Assembly: GCA_024639205.1 (NCBI GenBank)
Contig: JAHEIV010000213.1
Span: 1-5,710, forward strand
Origin: Deltaproteobacteria bacterium
Lineage (GTDB): Bacteria; Desulfobacterota; Desulfobacteria; Desulfobacterales; SG8-13
Length of the DNA stretch: 5,710 bases
Reading direction: 5' to 3'
The position numbers and the translations under genes were made by a program. Under the pieces are notes generated by a model, which worked only from the letters and a program-made list of their open reading frames with translations, searched no databases and had not been told where the DNA came from. This document shows, piece after piece, positions 1 through 5,215 of this stretch (positions within the stretch are counted from its first letter, which is position 1; every line of letters begins with the position of its first letter).

Positions 1-333
1 TAAATTATATGCCATAACAGGTATTATGCAGCAGCTGTAATATCTAATTTAGCAGCCGCAGTAATATTGGAAAAATCAGCAAAGCAATAGATGATTTTAC
101 AAGCCTTTAAATTTTACCACATCTAACGGAATAAATCTTCAGGTTGATAACTTTAAAAGCAAGAGCTGGAAAGAAAGGTCATAGGGTTAGCTTGCCTCTG
201 ACTGGAATGTGGTACAGTTGCATGTATGGTTTGGATATGTCAATCAAGTGAACAGAACGATTAAAAAATCCGAGATGGATCAAACGGAAACGAAGCCTGA
301 GTCTAATATCCAGCTTTACTTTTACCTGGGGTG
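1..333. other. AT-rich gene-free stretch downstream of lon
   Basis: No convincing gene is seen. All six frames close within the first 60 bases, so no gene enters from the left edge. The composition is clearly more AT-rich than the lon region beside it. The only internal structure noticed is a loose direct repeat at 30-43 and 54-67 (12 of 14 bases identical, 24-base period). No tRNA, rRNA or integrase-type site was recognised. It may be plain intergenic DNA or a decayed gene; the sequence alone does not decide. Confidence 0.6.
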
Positions 334-375
334 AAAACAAGAAAAGTGCAACCTTCCCTTTGAAGACTGCACTTT
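334..375 (-). terminator. Probable intrinsic terminator of lon
   Basis: Read on the minus strand, positions 375 to 343 form a hairpin. AAAGTGCA pairs with TGCACTTT (8 pairs), followed by two G-U wobble pairs (GT against GT), then CTTC against GAAG, with a five-base loop AAAGG. That is a 14-pair stem with no mismatch in RNA. It is followed directly by TCTTGTTTT (342-334). On the plus strand the wobble positions become A-C mismatches and no T-rich run follows, so the structure is strand-specific and fits the lon transcript, whose stop codon lies about 140 bases upstream. The stem is only moderately GC-rich, which lowers certainty. Confidence 0.55.
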
Positions 376-388
376 CATATTTACAGAC

Positions 389-408
389 AGCCACTATTTG
401 TGGTGGCT
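389..408 (-). repeat. Short hairpin in the lon 3' untranslated region
   Basis: AGCCAC (389-394) and GTGGCT (403-408) are a perfect six-base inverted repeat around an eight-base loop. It lies between the lon stop codon and the terminator hairpin. No T-run follows on either strand, so it is not a terminator itself. It might protect the 3' end of the lon mRNA, or be chance. Confidence 0.3.
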
Positions 409-515
409 ATACGTTGCTATTGATGGGTGTGTGATCAGCTGTTAAAGGAACAGTGCCGAAAGAATGGAGGCATTGCGCAGGTCTCACAGCCAAGCTACTC
501 AAATCGATCATCGCA

Positions 516-2972
516 TTAATTGCTCACCGTTACTGTCTCTTCCGACGGCGTTTCTGCAGACGGCAGGGCCACGGCTGCCGCCTCGTCGATCTGCTCCACG
601 GGTACAAACAGCAGCGTGTTGCGCACCTCGTCCGGCAGGTCCTCCAGGTCCTTTTCGTTGCGCCTGGGCATAATGACCGTGCTCAGTCCGGCCCGGTGGG
701 CAGCCAGCACTTTCATCTTGATGCCGCCAACCGGCAGCACGCGACCGCGCAGAGTCACCTCGCCGGTCATTCCGACATCGCCGCGCACCGGCTGGTTGCT
801 GAACAGGCTGGCCATGGCCATGACCATGGCAACGCCTGCCGATGGACCGTCCTTGGGCACGGCTCCGGCCGGCACGTGCAGGTGGACATCGGTCTTGTCG
901 AAGCTGTCCGTGTCGATGCCCAGCTCTTTTGCCTTGGAGCGGACATAGCTGTAAGCGATCTGGGCGCTTTCGCGCATGACGTCGCCCAGGTGACCGGTGA
1001 GGGTCAGCCCGCCTTTTCCGTTCATTTTGGTCGCCTCGATGAAAAGGATGTCACCGCCGACCGCCGTCACGGCCAGTCCGGTGGAGATGCCCGGGATCTC
1101 GATGTCTTCGGACAACTCCGACTCGAATTTTTCTTTTTTCAGATATTCGCGGATCAACTCCGGGGTGATGACGACGTGCTCCCACTGCTGGTCGGCGATC
1201 TTCACCACGCTTTTGCGGCAAACCGCACCGATCTGTCGCTCGAGGTTGCGCACCCCGGCCTCCCGGGTGTAGTCCGCGACGATCTTGTGCAGGGCCTCTT
1301 CGGTGAAAGTGATTTCCTCTTCTTTCAGGGCATGTGCCCTTACCTGGCGCGGTACCAGGTGTCGTTGCGCGATCTGGATTTTTTCGTATTCGGTGTAACC
1401 GTCCAGCTGAATGATTTCCATGCGGTCCCGCAAGGGGGCGGGAATGGTTTCCAGTTGGTTGGCGGTGGTGATAAAAATCACATCGCTGAGATCAAAGTCC
1501 ACATCCAGGTAGTGATCGCGAAACGCATGGTTTTGCGCCGGATCGAGAACCTCCAGCAAAGCACTGCTGGGATCTCCTCGCCAGTCCACGCCGATCTTGT
1601 CCACCTCGTCGAGCATGAATACCGGGTTGCGGGTCTTGGCCCGCTTGATCGACTGGATGATCCGCCCCGGCATGGCACCGATGTAGGTGCGCCGGTGACC
1701 CCGGATCTCGGCTTCGTCCCGCATGCCGCCCAGGCTCATGCGGGTGAACTCACGTCCAAGGGCCCGGGCAATGCTTTGCCCCAGGCTGGTCTTGCCGACG
1801 CCCGGCGGGCCGGCAAAGCATAAAATGGCTCCCATGGCATCACTGGCGTCCTTGGGTTTTGTCGCTTCAGAGGCCAGTCCGCGTTCGAGCACCAGTTTGC
1901 GAACCGCCAGGTATTCGATGATCCGTTCCTTGACTTCCTCCAGCCCGTAGTGGTCTTCGTCCAGAACCTTCCGGGCGCGGTCGATGTCGGTGTGATCCTC
2001 GCTGCTCTTGTCCCAGGGAAGATCCAGCAGCCAATCCAGGTAGGTTTTAATGACCGAGTATTCGGCCGATTGGGGTGCCATGCTCGCCAGCCGCTTGAGT
2101 TCCCTTTCGGCCTCTTTGCGGGCTTCTTCGGGCAGCTTGGCATCGTCCATTTTTTCGGTGTATTCGTCCACCTCGGACTGGCCTTCGTCCGTCTCTCCCA
2201 GCTCATTTTTAATCGCTTTGAGCTGCTGGCGAAGATAGTATTCGCGCTGGGCCTTGTTCATTGTTTCCCGGGTTTCGGATTCGATCTTCTTGCCCAGTGC
2301 CAGCACTTCTTTTTCCCTCGACAGGTAGCCGATCAGCTGACGGATCTTGTCTTTGACCGAATTTCTCTCCAATATCTGCTGGGCCTTTTGGACCTCCAGG
2401 CCGGCGCCGCTGGCCACCAGGTAGGTCAGATAGCGGGGATCTTTCACCTGGGCCAGGTAGTCGCTGACTTCTTTGGGGAACTTGGGTGACAGGGCGACCA
2501 CCTCCTGGGCCAGCTCGCGCAGGCTTCGCTGCAGCGCATCCATTTCCAGATCTTTTTCCACCCGGTCGGGAGAAAGCGCGATGCGAGCCCGCAGGTAAGG
2601 ATTGTCGGCCAGCCAGTAATCGATCTGAAAACGCTCCAGGCCATGAACGATCACCTGCATGCTTTTGTCGGCCGCACGGGTCACGTGTTCTACCTTAGCC
2701 ACGGTTCCCACCTCGTAGGTCTGACCCGGCAGCGGCTCCTCGATCTCGGGATGTTTCATGCCCACCAGTCCGATCAGGCGATCGCCTTTCAAGGCGTCTT
2801 CGATCAGTTTGACCGAGCGGGGAACACCAACGGAAAGCGGCACCATGGAGAAAGGAAATGCCACCGTGTTGCGCAGGGGCAGGATCGGCAGTTCGTTTGG
2901 AATTTCCGGCTCCTCGGCGCTGGGTTTATCCTTTTCTTCTTCGGGCTGCGGCGCTGTTTTTTCATCATTCAT
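516..2972 (-). CDS. lon: ATP-dependent protease Lon (endopeptidase La)
   Basis: This is a cytosolic AAA+ serine protease that unfolds and degrades damaged and regulatory proteins (EC 3.4.21.53). The product is 818 residues, slightly longer than E. coli Lon (784), because of an acidic N-terminal tail of about 25 residues and a Ser/Thr/Glu-rich C-terminal tail. Domains in order are: N-terminal substrate-binding domain (about 28-220, beginning LPILPLRNTV), coiled-coil region (about 225-300), AAA+ module and protease domain (about 608-805). In the AAA+ module the visible motifs are Walker A GPPGVGKT 388-395, Walker B with D455-E456, sensor-1 N505, arginine-finger region R515/R517 and sensor-2 R575. 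The catalytic dyad is S711 (in KDGPSAG) and K754, with H697 and H699 matching E. coli H665 and H667. The residue between the two lysines of the GGLKEK motif is Met753 instead of Glu. The ATG start has an AGGTGA ribosome site at 2977-2982 with four bases of spacing. The gene stands alone. No CIRCE element or classical heat-shock promoter was found upstream, so its control is not evident. Confidence 0.98.
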   Translation of the reverse strand: MNDEKTAPQPEEEKDKPSAEEPEIPNELPILPLRNTVAFPFSMVPLSVGVPRSVKLIEDALKGDRLIGLVGMKHPEIEEPLPGQTYEVGTVAKVEHVTRAADKSMQVIVHGLERFQIDYWLADNPYLRARIALSPDRVEKDLEMDALQRSLRELAQEVVALSPKFPKEVSDYLAQVKDPRYLTYLVASGAGLEVQKAQQILERNSVKDKIRQLIGYLSREKEVLALGKKIESETRETMNKAQREYYLRQQLKAIKNELGETDEGQSEVDEYTEKMDDAKLPEEARKEAERELKRLASMAPQSAEYSVIKTYLDWLLDLPWDKSSEDHTDIDRARKVLDEDHYGLEEVKERIIEYLAVRKLVLERGLASEATKPKDASDAMGAILCFAGPPGVGKTSLGQSIARALGREFTRMSLGGMRDEAEIRGHRRTYIGAMPGRIIQSIKRAKTRNPVFMLDEVDKIGVDWRGDPSSALLEVLDPAQNHAFRDHYLDVDFDLSDVIFITTANQLETIPAPLRDRMEIIQLDGYTEYEKIQIAQRHLVPRQVRAHALKEEEITFTEEALHKIVADYTREAGVRNLERQIGAVCRKSVVKIADQQWEHVVITPELIREYLKKEKFESELSEDIEIPGISTGLAVTAVGGDILFIEATKMNGKGGLTLTGHLGDVMRESAQIAYSYVRSKAKELGIDTDSFDKTDVHLHVPAGAVPKDGPSAGVAMVMAMASLFSNQPVRGDVGMTGEVTLRGRVLPVGGIKMKVLAAHRAGLSTVIMPRRNEKDLEDLPDEVRNTLLFVPVEQIDEAAAVALPSAETPSEETVTVSN

Positions 2973-3081
2973 CTGCTCACCTGTCTGTTTGGGTTAGACG
3001 AAAACATAATACCCGTCGGCAGATTGTAAAGTCGGGCGATTTGCATCGATTTCCGGCGACACCGGGCATCTGTTCATACAA

Positions 3082-3094
3082 CCGGCAGTGCCGG
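3082..3094. repeat. Perfect palindrome beside the lon promoter
   Basis: CCGGCA (3082-3087) and TGCCGG (3089-3094) are exact inverted arms around one G. The palindrome sits just downstream of the putative lon transcription start, a usual place for an operator, and would otherwise be part of the 5' untranslated RNA. No known regulator site was recognised. In GC-moderate DNA such a short palindrome can arise by chance. Confidence 0.35.
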
Positions 3095-3102
3095 CCGATT
3101 TT

Positions 3103-3131
3103 TATATAATATGGTCGAATCCGGTCCACAA
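3103..3131 (-). promoter_or_regulatory. Candidate sigma-70-type promoter for lon
   Basis: On the minus strand TTGTGG (3131-3126) and TATATA (3108-3103) are separated by exactly 17 bases, inside an AT-rich patch. Transcription would start near 3096, leaving a leader of about 125 bases before the lon ATG. The match to the -35 consensus is partial, and other AT-rich hexamers nearby (TATTAT at 3112-3107) could serve instead. Confidence 0.35.
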
Positions 3132-3148
3132 AATCTGGTTTGGAGGTT

Positions 3149-3314
3149 TTGTCGATAGTTGGCACCATACCTGACGTTTTTTGTCATCCTTGCATCTGCG
3201 AGTTGGCAGCAGATACTAAAACTACCTGAAATGAAATGACAATATGGCTTCTACACTCGTGGTATGGAATTTGCTTCATTTAATTACAGCTGATTGTCGA
3301 TCTGGACAGTTGGC
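3149..3314 (+). repeat. Composite direct repeat in the lon/small-gene intergenic region
   Basis: TTGTCGAT followed directly by AGTTGGC occurs at 3149-3163. The same two blocks occur again at 3294-3314, separated there by six extra bases (CTGGAC). A third AGTTGGC lies at 3201-3207. The left copy lies just upstream of the candidate lon -35 element. The right copy overlaps the candidate promoter of the small Cys-rich gene. This arrangement could be binding sites for one regulator acting on both divergent genes, but no known regulator is recognised and chance remains possible. Confidence 0.35.
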
Positions 3315-3322
3315 CGGATACT
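3294..3322 (+). promoter_or_regulatory. Candidate promoter for the small Cys-rich gene
   Basis: TTGTCG (3294-3299) and GATACT (3317-3322) are separated by 17 bases, each matching four of six consensus positions. Transcription would start near 3329, giving a leader of about 25 bases before the GTG start. This is a weak match and is offered only because the spacing and distance to the gene fit. Confidence 0.25.
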
Positions 3323-3341
3323 GTTGCATTTCACTACAGAT

Positions 3342-3347
3342 GGGAGG
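3342..3347 (+). promoter_or_regulatory. Ribosome binding site fixing the GTG start at 3354
   Basis: GGGAGG lies six bases upstream of GTG 3354. It decides the start of the small gene in favour of this GTG. The in-frame TTG at 3294, sixty bases earlier, has no comparable purine-rich site, and using it would place the cysteine cluster away from the N-terminus. Confidence 0.7.
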
Positions 3348-3353
3348 AATGCT

Positions 3354-3569
3354 GTGATCTGTAAAGAATGTTATCATGAGAAGGGATGCGATAAGCACCC
3401 GGATGCGAACGGAAGATGCGGTTTTTACGTGAAAAAGAGCCAGGTGGATATCGGAGGTGAAGTCGGTGTGAATCCGATGGACACCATGACATTCGATTAC
3501 GACGACATCAAAAAGCTTTTCGACGATGCCGACCTGACGGAAGAGCAGCTCAAAGAGTTGGGGCTGTAA
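3354..3569 (+). CDS. Small Cys/His-rich hypothetical protein, putative metal-binding
   Basis: The product has 71 residues, starting at a GTG with a strong ribosome site. The N-terminal 25 residues hold C3, C6, H8, C12, H15 and C22, a C-x2-C-x5-C-x9-C spacing with two histidines, which suggests a small zinc-binding or Fe-S-binding knuckle. The centre (about 31-47) looks like extended structure with glycine turns. The last 24 residues are acidic and probably helical, ending in DLTEEQLKELGL. There is no signal peptide or membrane segment, so it is likely cytosolic. I do not recognise a named family. The coding look (third-position GC, charged helix, clear ribosome site) supports a real gene. It stands alone, divergent from lon and convergent with the Rid gene, with only 58 bases between the stop codons. 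A role is unknown; binding of metal or nucleic acid is inference from the cysteine pattern only. Confidence 0.8.
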   Translation: MICKECYHEKGCDKHPDANGRCGFYVKKSQVDIGGEVGVNPMDTMTFDYDDIKKLFDDADLTEEQLKELGL

Positions 3570-3625
3570 CCTGCCGAAATAAAATCAAACTATTACAATT
3601 CGTTTTTGTTCAAAAGGTCGAAGGT

Positions 3626-3652
3626 GGTCATCGCTTCGCGTCTGCGATGACC
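3626..3652. repeat. Hairpin spanning the stop codon of the Rid gene
   Basis: GGTCATCGC (3626-3634) and GCGATGACC (3644-3652) are a perfect nine-base inverted repeat with a nine-base loop. It covers the last codons and stop codon of the minus-strand Rid gene and faces the end of the convergent small gene. Neither strand has a T-run immediately after it, so it is not a standard intrinsic terminator. It could slow polymerase or protect mRNA ends between the converging genes. Confidence 0.4.
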
Positions 3653-4026
3653 GCGTCGACCTCGAATTCCACCAGCCAGTCCGGATCGATAAAACCGGTA
3701 ACCTGCACGACCGTGTCCACCGGTCGAATATCCCGGAATACCTCGGCGCGCGCCTGGGCAACAACCTGCCAGTCTTCGATGCGTTTTAGCAGAACGCGGG
3801 TTCGGGTGACATCGCTTAGCGTGGCTCCGGCTTTTTCCAACGCTTCCCGGATGATTTCCAGACAACGCCGGGCTTGAACGCCTGCATCACCGGGCGCAAC
3901 CGTTTTGCCGTCGGTTCCGATGGGTGCGGTCCCACCGACCGCAACGAATGGACCGACGCGCACGGCGCGTGAAAATCCGATGATCGATTCATAGGGGCTG
4001 CCGCTGGAAATGAGTTTGCGTTCCAT
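3628..4026 (-). CDS. Rid family (YjgF/YER057c/UK114) protein, atypical subgroup
   Basis: The product has 132 residues, the usual length of this small trimeric cytosolic fold. The N-terminus (SSGSPYES, then GFSRAVRVGPFVAVGGTAPIG, about 7-37) and the following helix with CLEIIREALEKAGATLSDVTRTRVLL (55-80) are typical of the family. Classical RidA proteins hydrolyse enamine/imine products of amino-acid dehydratases and need an arginine equivalent to E. coli R105, in the PARSCVEV segment. Here that segment reads RPVDTVVQV, so the position is D104. Subgroups without this arginine (Rid4 to Rid7 in the published division of the family) are not expected to have the standard deaminase activity, and their roles are mostly unknown. 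The ATG is supported by GAAAGGAG at 4033-4040 with six bases of spacing. The gene is monocistronic, so context does not point to a pathway. Family assignment is firm; the substrate is unknown. Confidence 0.93.
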   Translation of the reverse strand: MERKLISSGSPYESIIGFSRAVRVGPFVAVGGTAPIGTDGKTVAPGDAGVQARRCLEIIREALEKAGATLSDVTRTRVLLKRIEDWQVVAQARAEVFRDIRPVDTVVQVTGFIDPDWLVEFEVDAVIADAKR

Positions 4027-4064
4027 GATGCGCTCCTTTCGGTTACACTGCCTGCTTCATGTTC

Positions 4065-4095
4065 CATATGTACTTGCAATTCAAACCTACATATG
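4065..4095. repeat. Inverted repeat CATATGTA...TACATATG upstream of the Rid gene
   Basis: CATATGTA (4065-4072) and TACATATG (4088-4095) are perfect eight-base inverted arms, 15 bases apart. They lie 39 to 69 bases before the Rid ATG. The right arm overlaps the candidate -10 element, as an operator would. No known regulator site was recognised. Confidence 0.4.
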
Positions 4096-4151
4096 AGAGG
4101 TTTCTTTTATGGTCAACCAAAGTGCCCGACCGCTGGTTTGAAATGTTGCAA
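4074..4151. repeat. Larger inverted repeat enclosing the Rid promoter region
   Basis: TTGCAATTCAAACC (4074-4087) is mirrored by GGTTTGAA (4135-4142), then ATG, then TTGCAA (4146-4151). Fourteen bases match in inverted orientation with a three-base insertion in the right copy. The arms enclose about 47 bases that contain the candidate Rid promoter. The left arm is nested between the arms of the other inverted repeat. It may be a pair of operator sites or a structure-forming element. Confidence 0.4.
4088..4116 (-). promoter_or_regulatory. Candidate promoter for the Rid gene
   Basis: On the minus strand TTGACC (4116-4111) is a five-of-six match to the -35 consensus. With 17 bases of spacing the -10 would be TATGTA (4093-4088), a poor match. 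The good -35 and weak -10 inside inverted repeats would fit a regulated promoter, but the call is tentative. Confidence 0.3.
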
Positions 4152-4384
4152 ATCTGAACCGTCGCGAACAGCTGAAACGAGCATCGCCCTCTTTTCTTTT
4201 TCTTGTCGCTGATCTTGAACTTCTCGCTTCCCCGTTCCCTCTGACCTCGCCATCGGAAACTCCGAGCCCTGAAATCGATCGGTTTTCATTCGGCAGCTTT
4301 TTCGTGCAGACGTGTATATAAAATAGTTCTTGTCATGATGGCTGTTTCTGTTCAAAGGCCGTCCGATGGTATCAACCGCCAAAA
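4117..4384. other. Intergenic region upstream of the GAF gene
   Basis: No gene is supported here. The reading frames present have no family resemblance and no ribosome site. The stretch should hold the promoter of the GAF gene: a -10-like TATAAA at 4317-4322 lies in an AT-rich patch about 75 bases before the ATG, but no good -35 stands 16 to 18 bases before it. A sigma-54 type GG...GC pair with the right spacing was sought around 4290-4310 and not found. The left edge also holds the outer arm of the Rid-promoter inverted repeat. Confidence 0.4.
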
Positions 4385-4396
4385 AAGGAGGTCACT

Positions 4397-5026
4397 ATGG
4401 AAAAGCCTATCATCAATTATGAAACCCTGATTCGCATCACCAAAGCCATTTCCGTGATTCGGGACCCGGAGGAGATCGTGCTCATAACCGTTGAGGGCGT
4501 AAAGCATGCTCTCAATATAAAGGGGTGTGCCCTGTTTTTGTTCAGCGCAAAAAACGACGAACTCAAGCTTGCCGGCAGTTATGGTCTGAGTGAAGAATAT
4601 CTGGACAAGGGGCCGGTGAGCGCCCTTCGTTCGATTGCATCAGCCCTTCAGGATGGCCAGCCGGTAGCCATTTTCGATGTGACCGACGATCCTCGGGTAC
4701 AGTACCCTGAAGCGGCGCAAAAGGAAGGCATTGCCTCGATTCTTTCGGTGCCGATGATTATCGGCGAGAAAATCATCGGGTGTTTGCGCGTTTACACGAC
4801 CCAGAGCTGGGAGTTTACGTTAAACGATGTGAATTTCGTCCAGGCGGTTGCCCAGGTGGTCGGTATGTCCCTGGAAATGTGTCGGGTTAACAAAGGGTTG
4901 CGGGATAGCATCGACATACTAAAGACGATCCGGGATCCAAAAATGTTGAAGTACAAAAAACGAACACCATACGAAGGCGTACCAAAGGGTTTTACCAGCG
5001 AAGAGATCAGCCAAACCAGCACTTGA
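4397..5026 (+). CDS. Stand-alone GAF-domain protein
   Basis: The product has 209 residues with one GAF domain (about 12-162), preceded by a short helix (YETLIRITKAISVIRDPEE) and followed by a basic tail. GAF hallmarks are the central GCALFLFS strand (43-50), the SILSVPMIIGEKIIGCLRVY segment (114-133) and the closing helix NDVNFVQAVAQVVGMSLEMC (143-162). GAF domains bind cyclic nucleotides, other small ligands, haem or metal, and usually control an attached output domain. None is attached here: residues 165-209 hold a short helix and a lysine-rich stretch (KMLKYKKRTPYEGVPKG), so any output must be through a partner protein. Cysteines 44, 129 and 162 are present but form no known cofactor motif. 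There is no signal peptide or membrane segment, so it is cytosolic. The start is firm: AAGGAGGT at 4385-4392 with five-base spacing is nearly ideal and suggests strong translation. The gene is monocistronic, with a terminator-like palindrome following. Ligand and partner are unknown. Confidence 0.92.
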   Translation: MEKPIINYETLIRITKAISVIRDPEEIVLITVEGVKHALNIKGCALFLFSAKNDELKLAGSYGLSEEYLDKGPVSALRSIASALQDGQPVAIFDVTDDPRVQYPEAAQKEGIASILSVPMIIGEKIIGCLRVYTTQSWEFTLNDVNFVQAVAQVVGMSLEMCRVNKGLRDSIDILKTIRDPKMLKYKKRTPYEGVPKGFTSEEISQTST

Positions 5027-5077
5027 ACCGAAATCCTCGCTGTCATCTACCGGCAGGCTGGTTATGATGATTCATCG

Positions 5078-5102
5078 GTTATCGAATTATTCGATAACTT
5101 TT
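5078..5102 (+). terminator. Probable intrinsic terminator of the GAF gene
   Basis: GTTATCGAA (5078-5086) and TTCGATAAC (5090-5098) form a perfect nine-pair stem with a TTA loop, followed by TTTT (5099-5102). It stands 51 bases after the GAF stop codon. On the minus strand no T-run follows. The stem is AT-rich and the T-run short, so termination may be weak. The compact palindrome could alternatively be a protein-binding site. Confidence 0.5.
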
Positions 5103-5176
5103 AGATTGACTGACAATTCTTTGTGATACCGGCGGGTTGGAAGGTATAAAGACCGCTGCCGGCAACACGTTCCACG

Positions 5177-5210
5177 GCCGGACCTTTGCAGGCCACACCG
5201 CGGGTCCGGC
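5177..5210 (-). repeat. Hairpin after the SGNH hydrolase gene
   Basis: GCCGGACC (5177-5184) and GGTCCGGC (5203-5210) are perfect eight-base, GC-rich inverted arms with an 18-base loop. It begins five bases beyond the stop codon of the minus-strand SGNH gene. No T-run follows on that strand, so it is not a classical intrinsic terminator. A role in 3' end formation or mRNA protection is inferred from position only. Confidence 0.4.
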
Positions 5211-5215
5211 TGTGC

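Noticed and set aside
121..193. Possible integron attC-like site (ATCTAAC ... GTTAGCT)
   Set aside because: The left end fits the RYYYAAC core, but the right end breaks GTTRRRY and the interior is not an imperfect palindrome. No integrase or cassette array is near.
179..394. 71-codon minus-strand frame in the AT-rich left region
   Set aside because: It runs through the terminator hairpin of lon, has a biased low-information product (repeated Leu/Arg/Phe) and no Shine-Dalgarno sequence.
453..1823. Long open frame (456 codons) on the plus strand opposite lon
   Set aside because: It is antisense to a conserved gene whose catalytic motifs all lie in the minus-strand frame. Its product resembles no family, it has no ribosome site, and such mirror frames are common in GC-rich genes.
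2973..3131. Heat-shock control of lon (CIRCE or sigma-32 promoter)
   Set aside because: Neither the TTAGCACTC/GAGTGCTAA repeat nor a CTTGAA...CCCAT pair could be found in the leader or promoter region.
2977..3168. 63-codon minus-strand frame upstream of lon
   Set aside because: It overlaps the lon promoter and leader, ends at the ribosome site, has no ribosome site of its own and shows no family resemblance.
4290..4312. Sigma-54 promoter for the GAF gene
   Set aside because: A GG and a GC are present, but 12 bases separate them instead of the required 10, and flanking consensus bases are missing.
4113..4382. 89-codon minus-strand frame between the Rid and GAF genes
   Set aside because: The product is charged and low in information, with no ribosome site. 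The region is better explained as the two divergent promoter regions.
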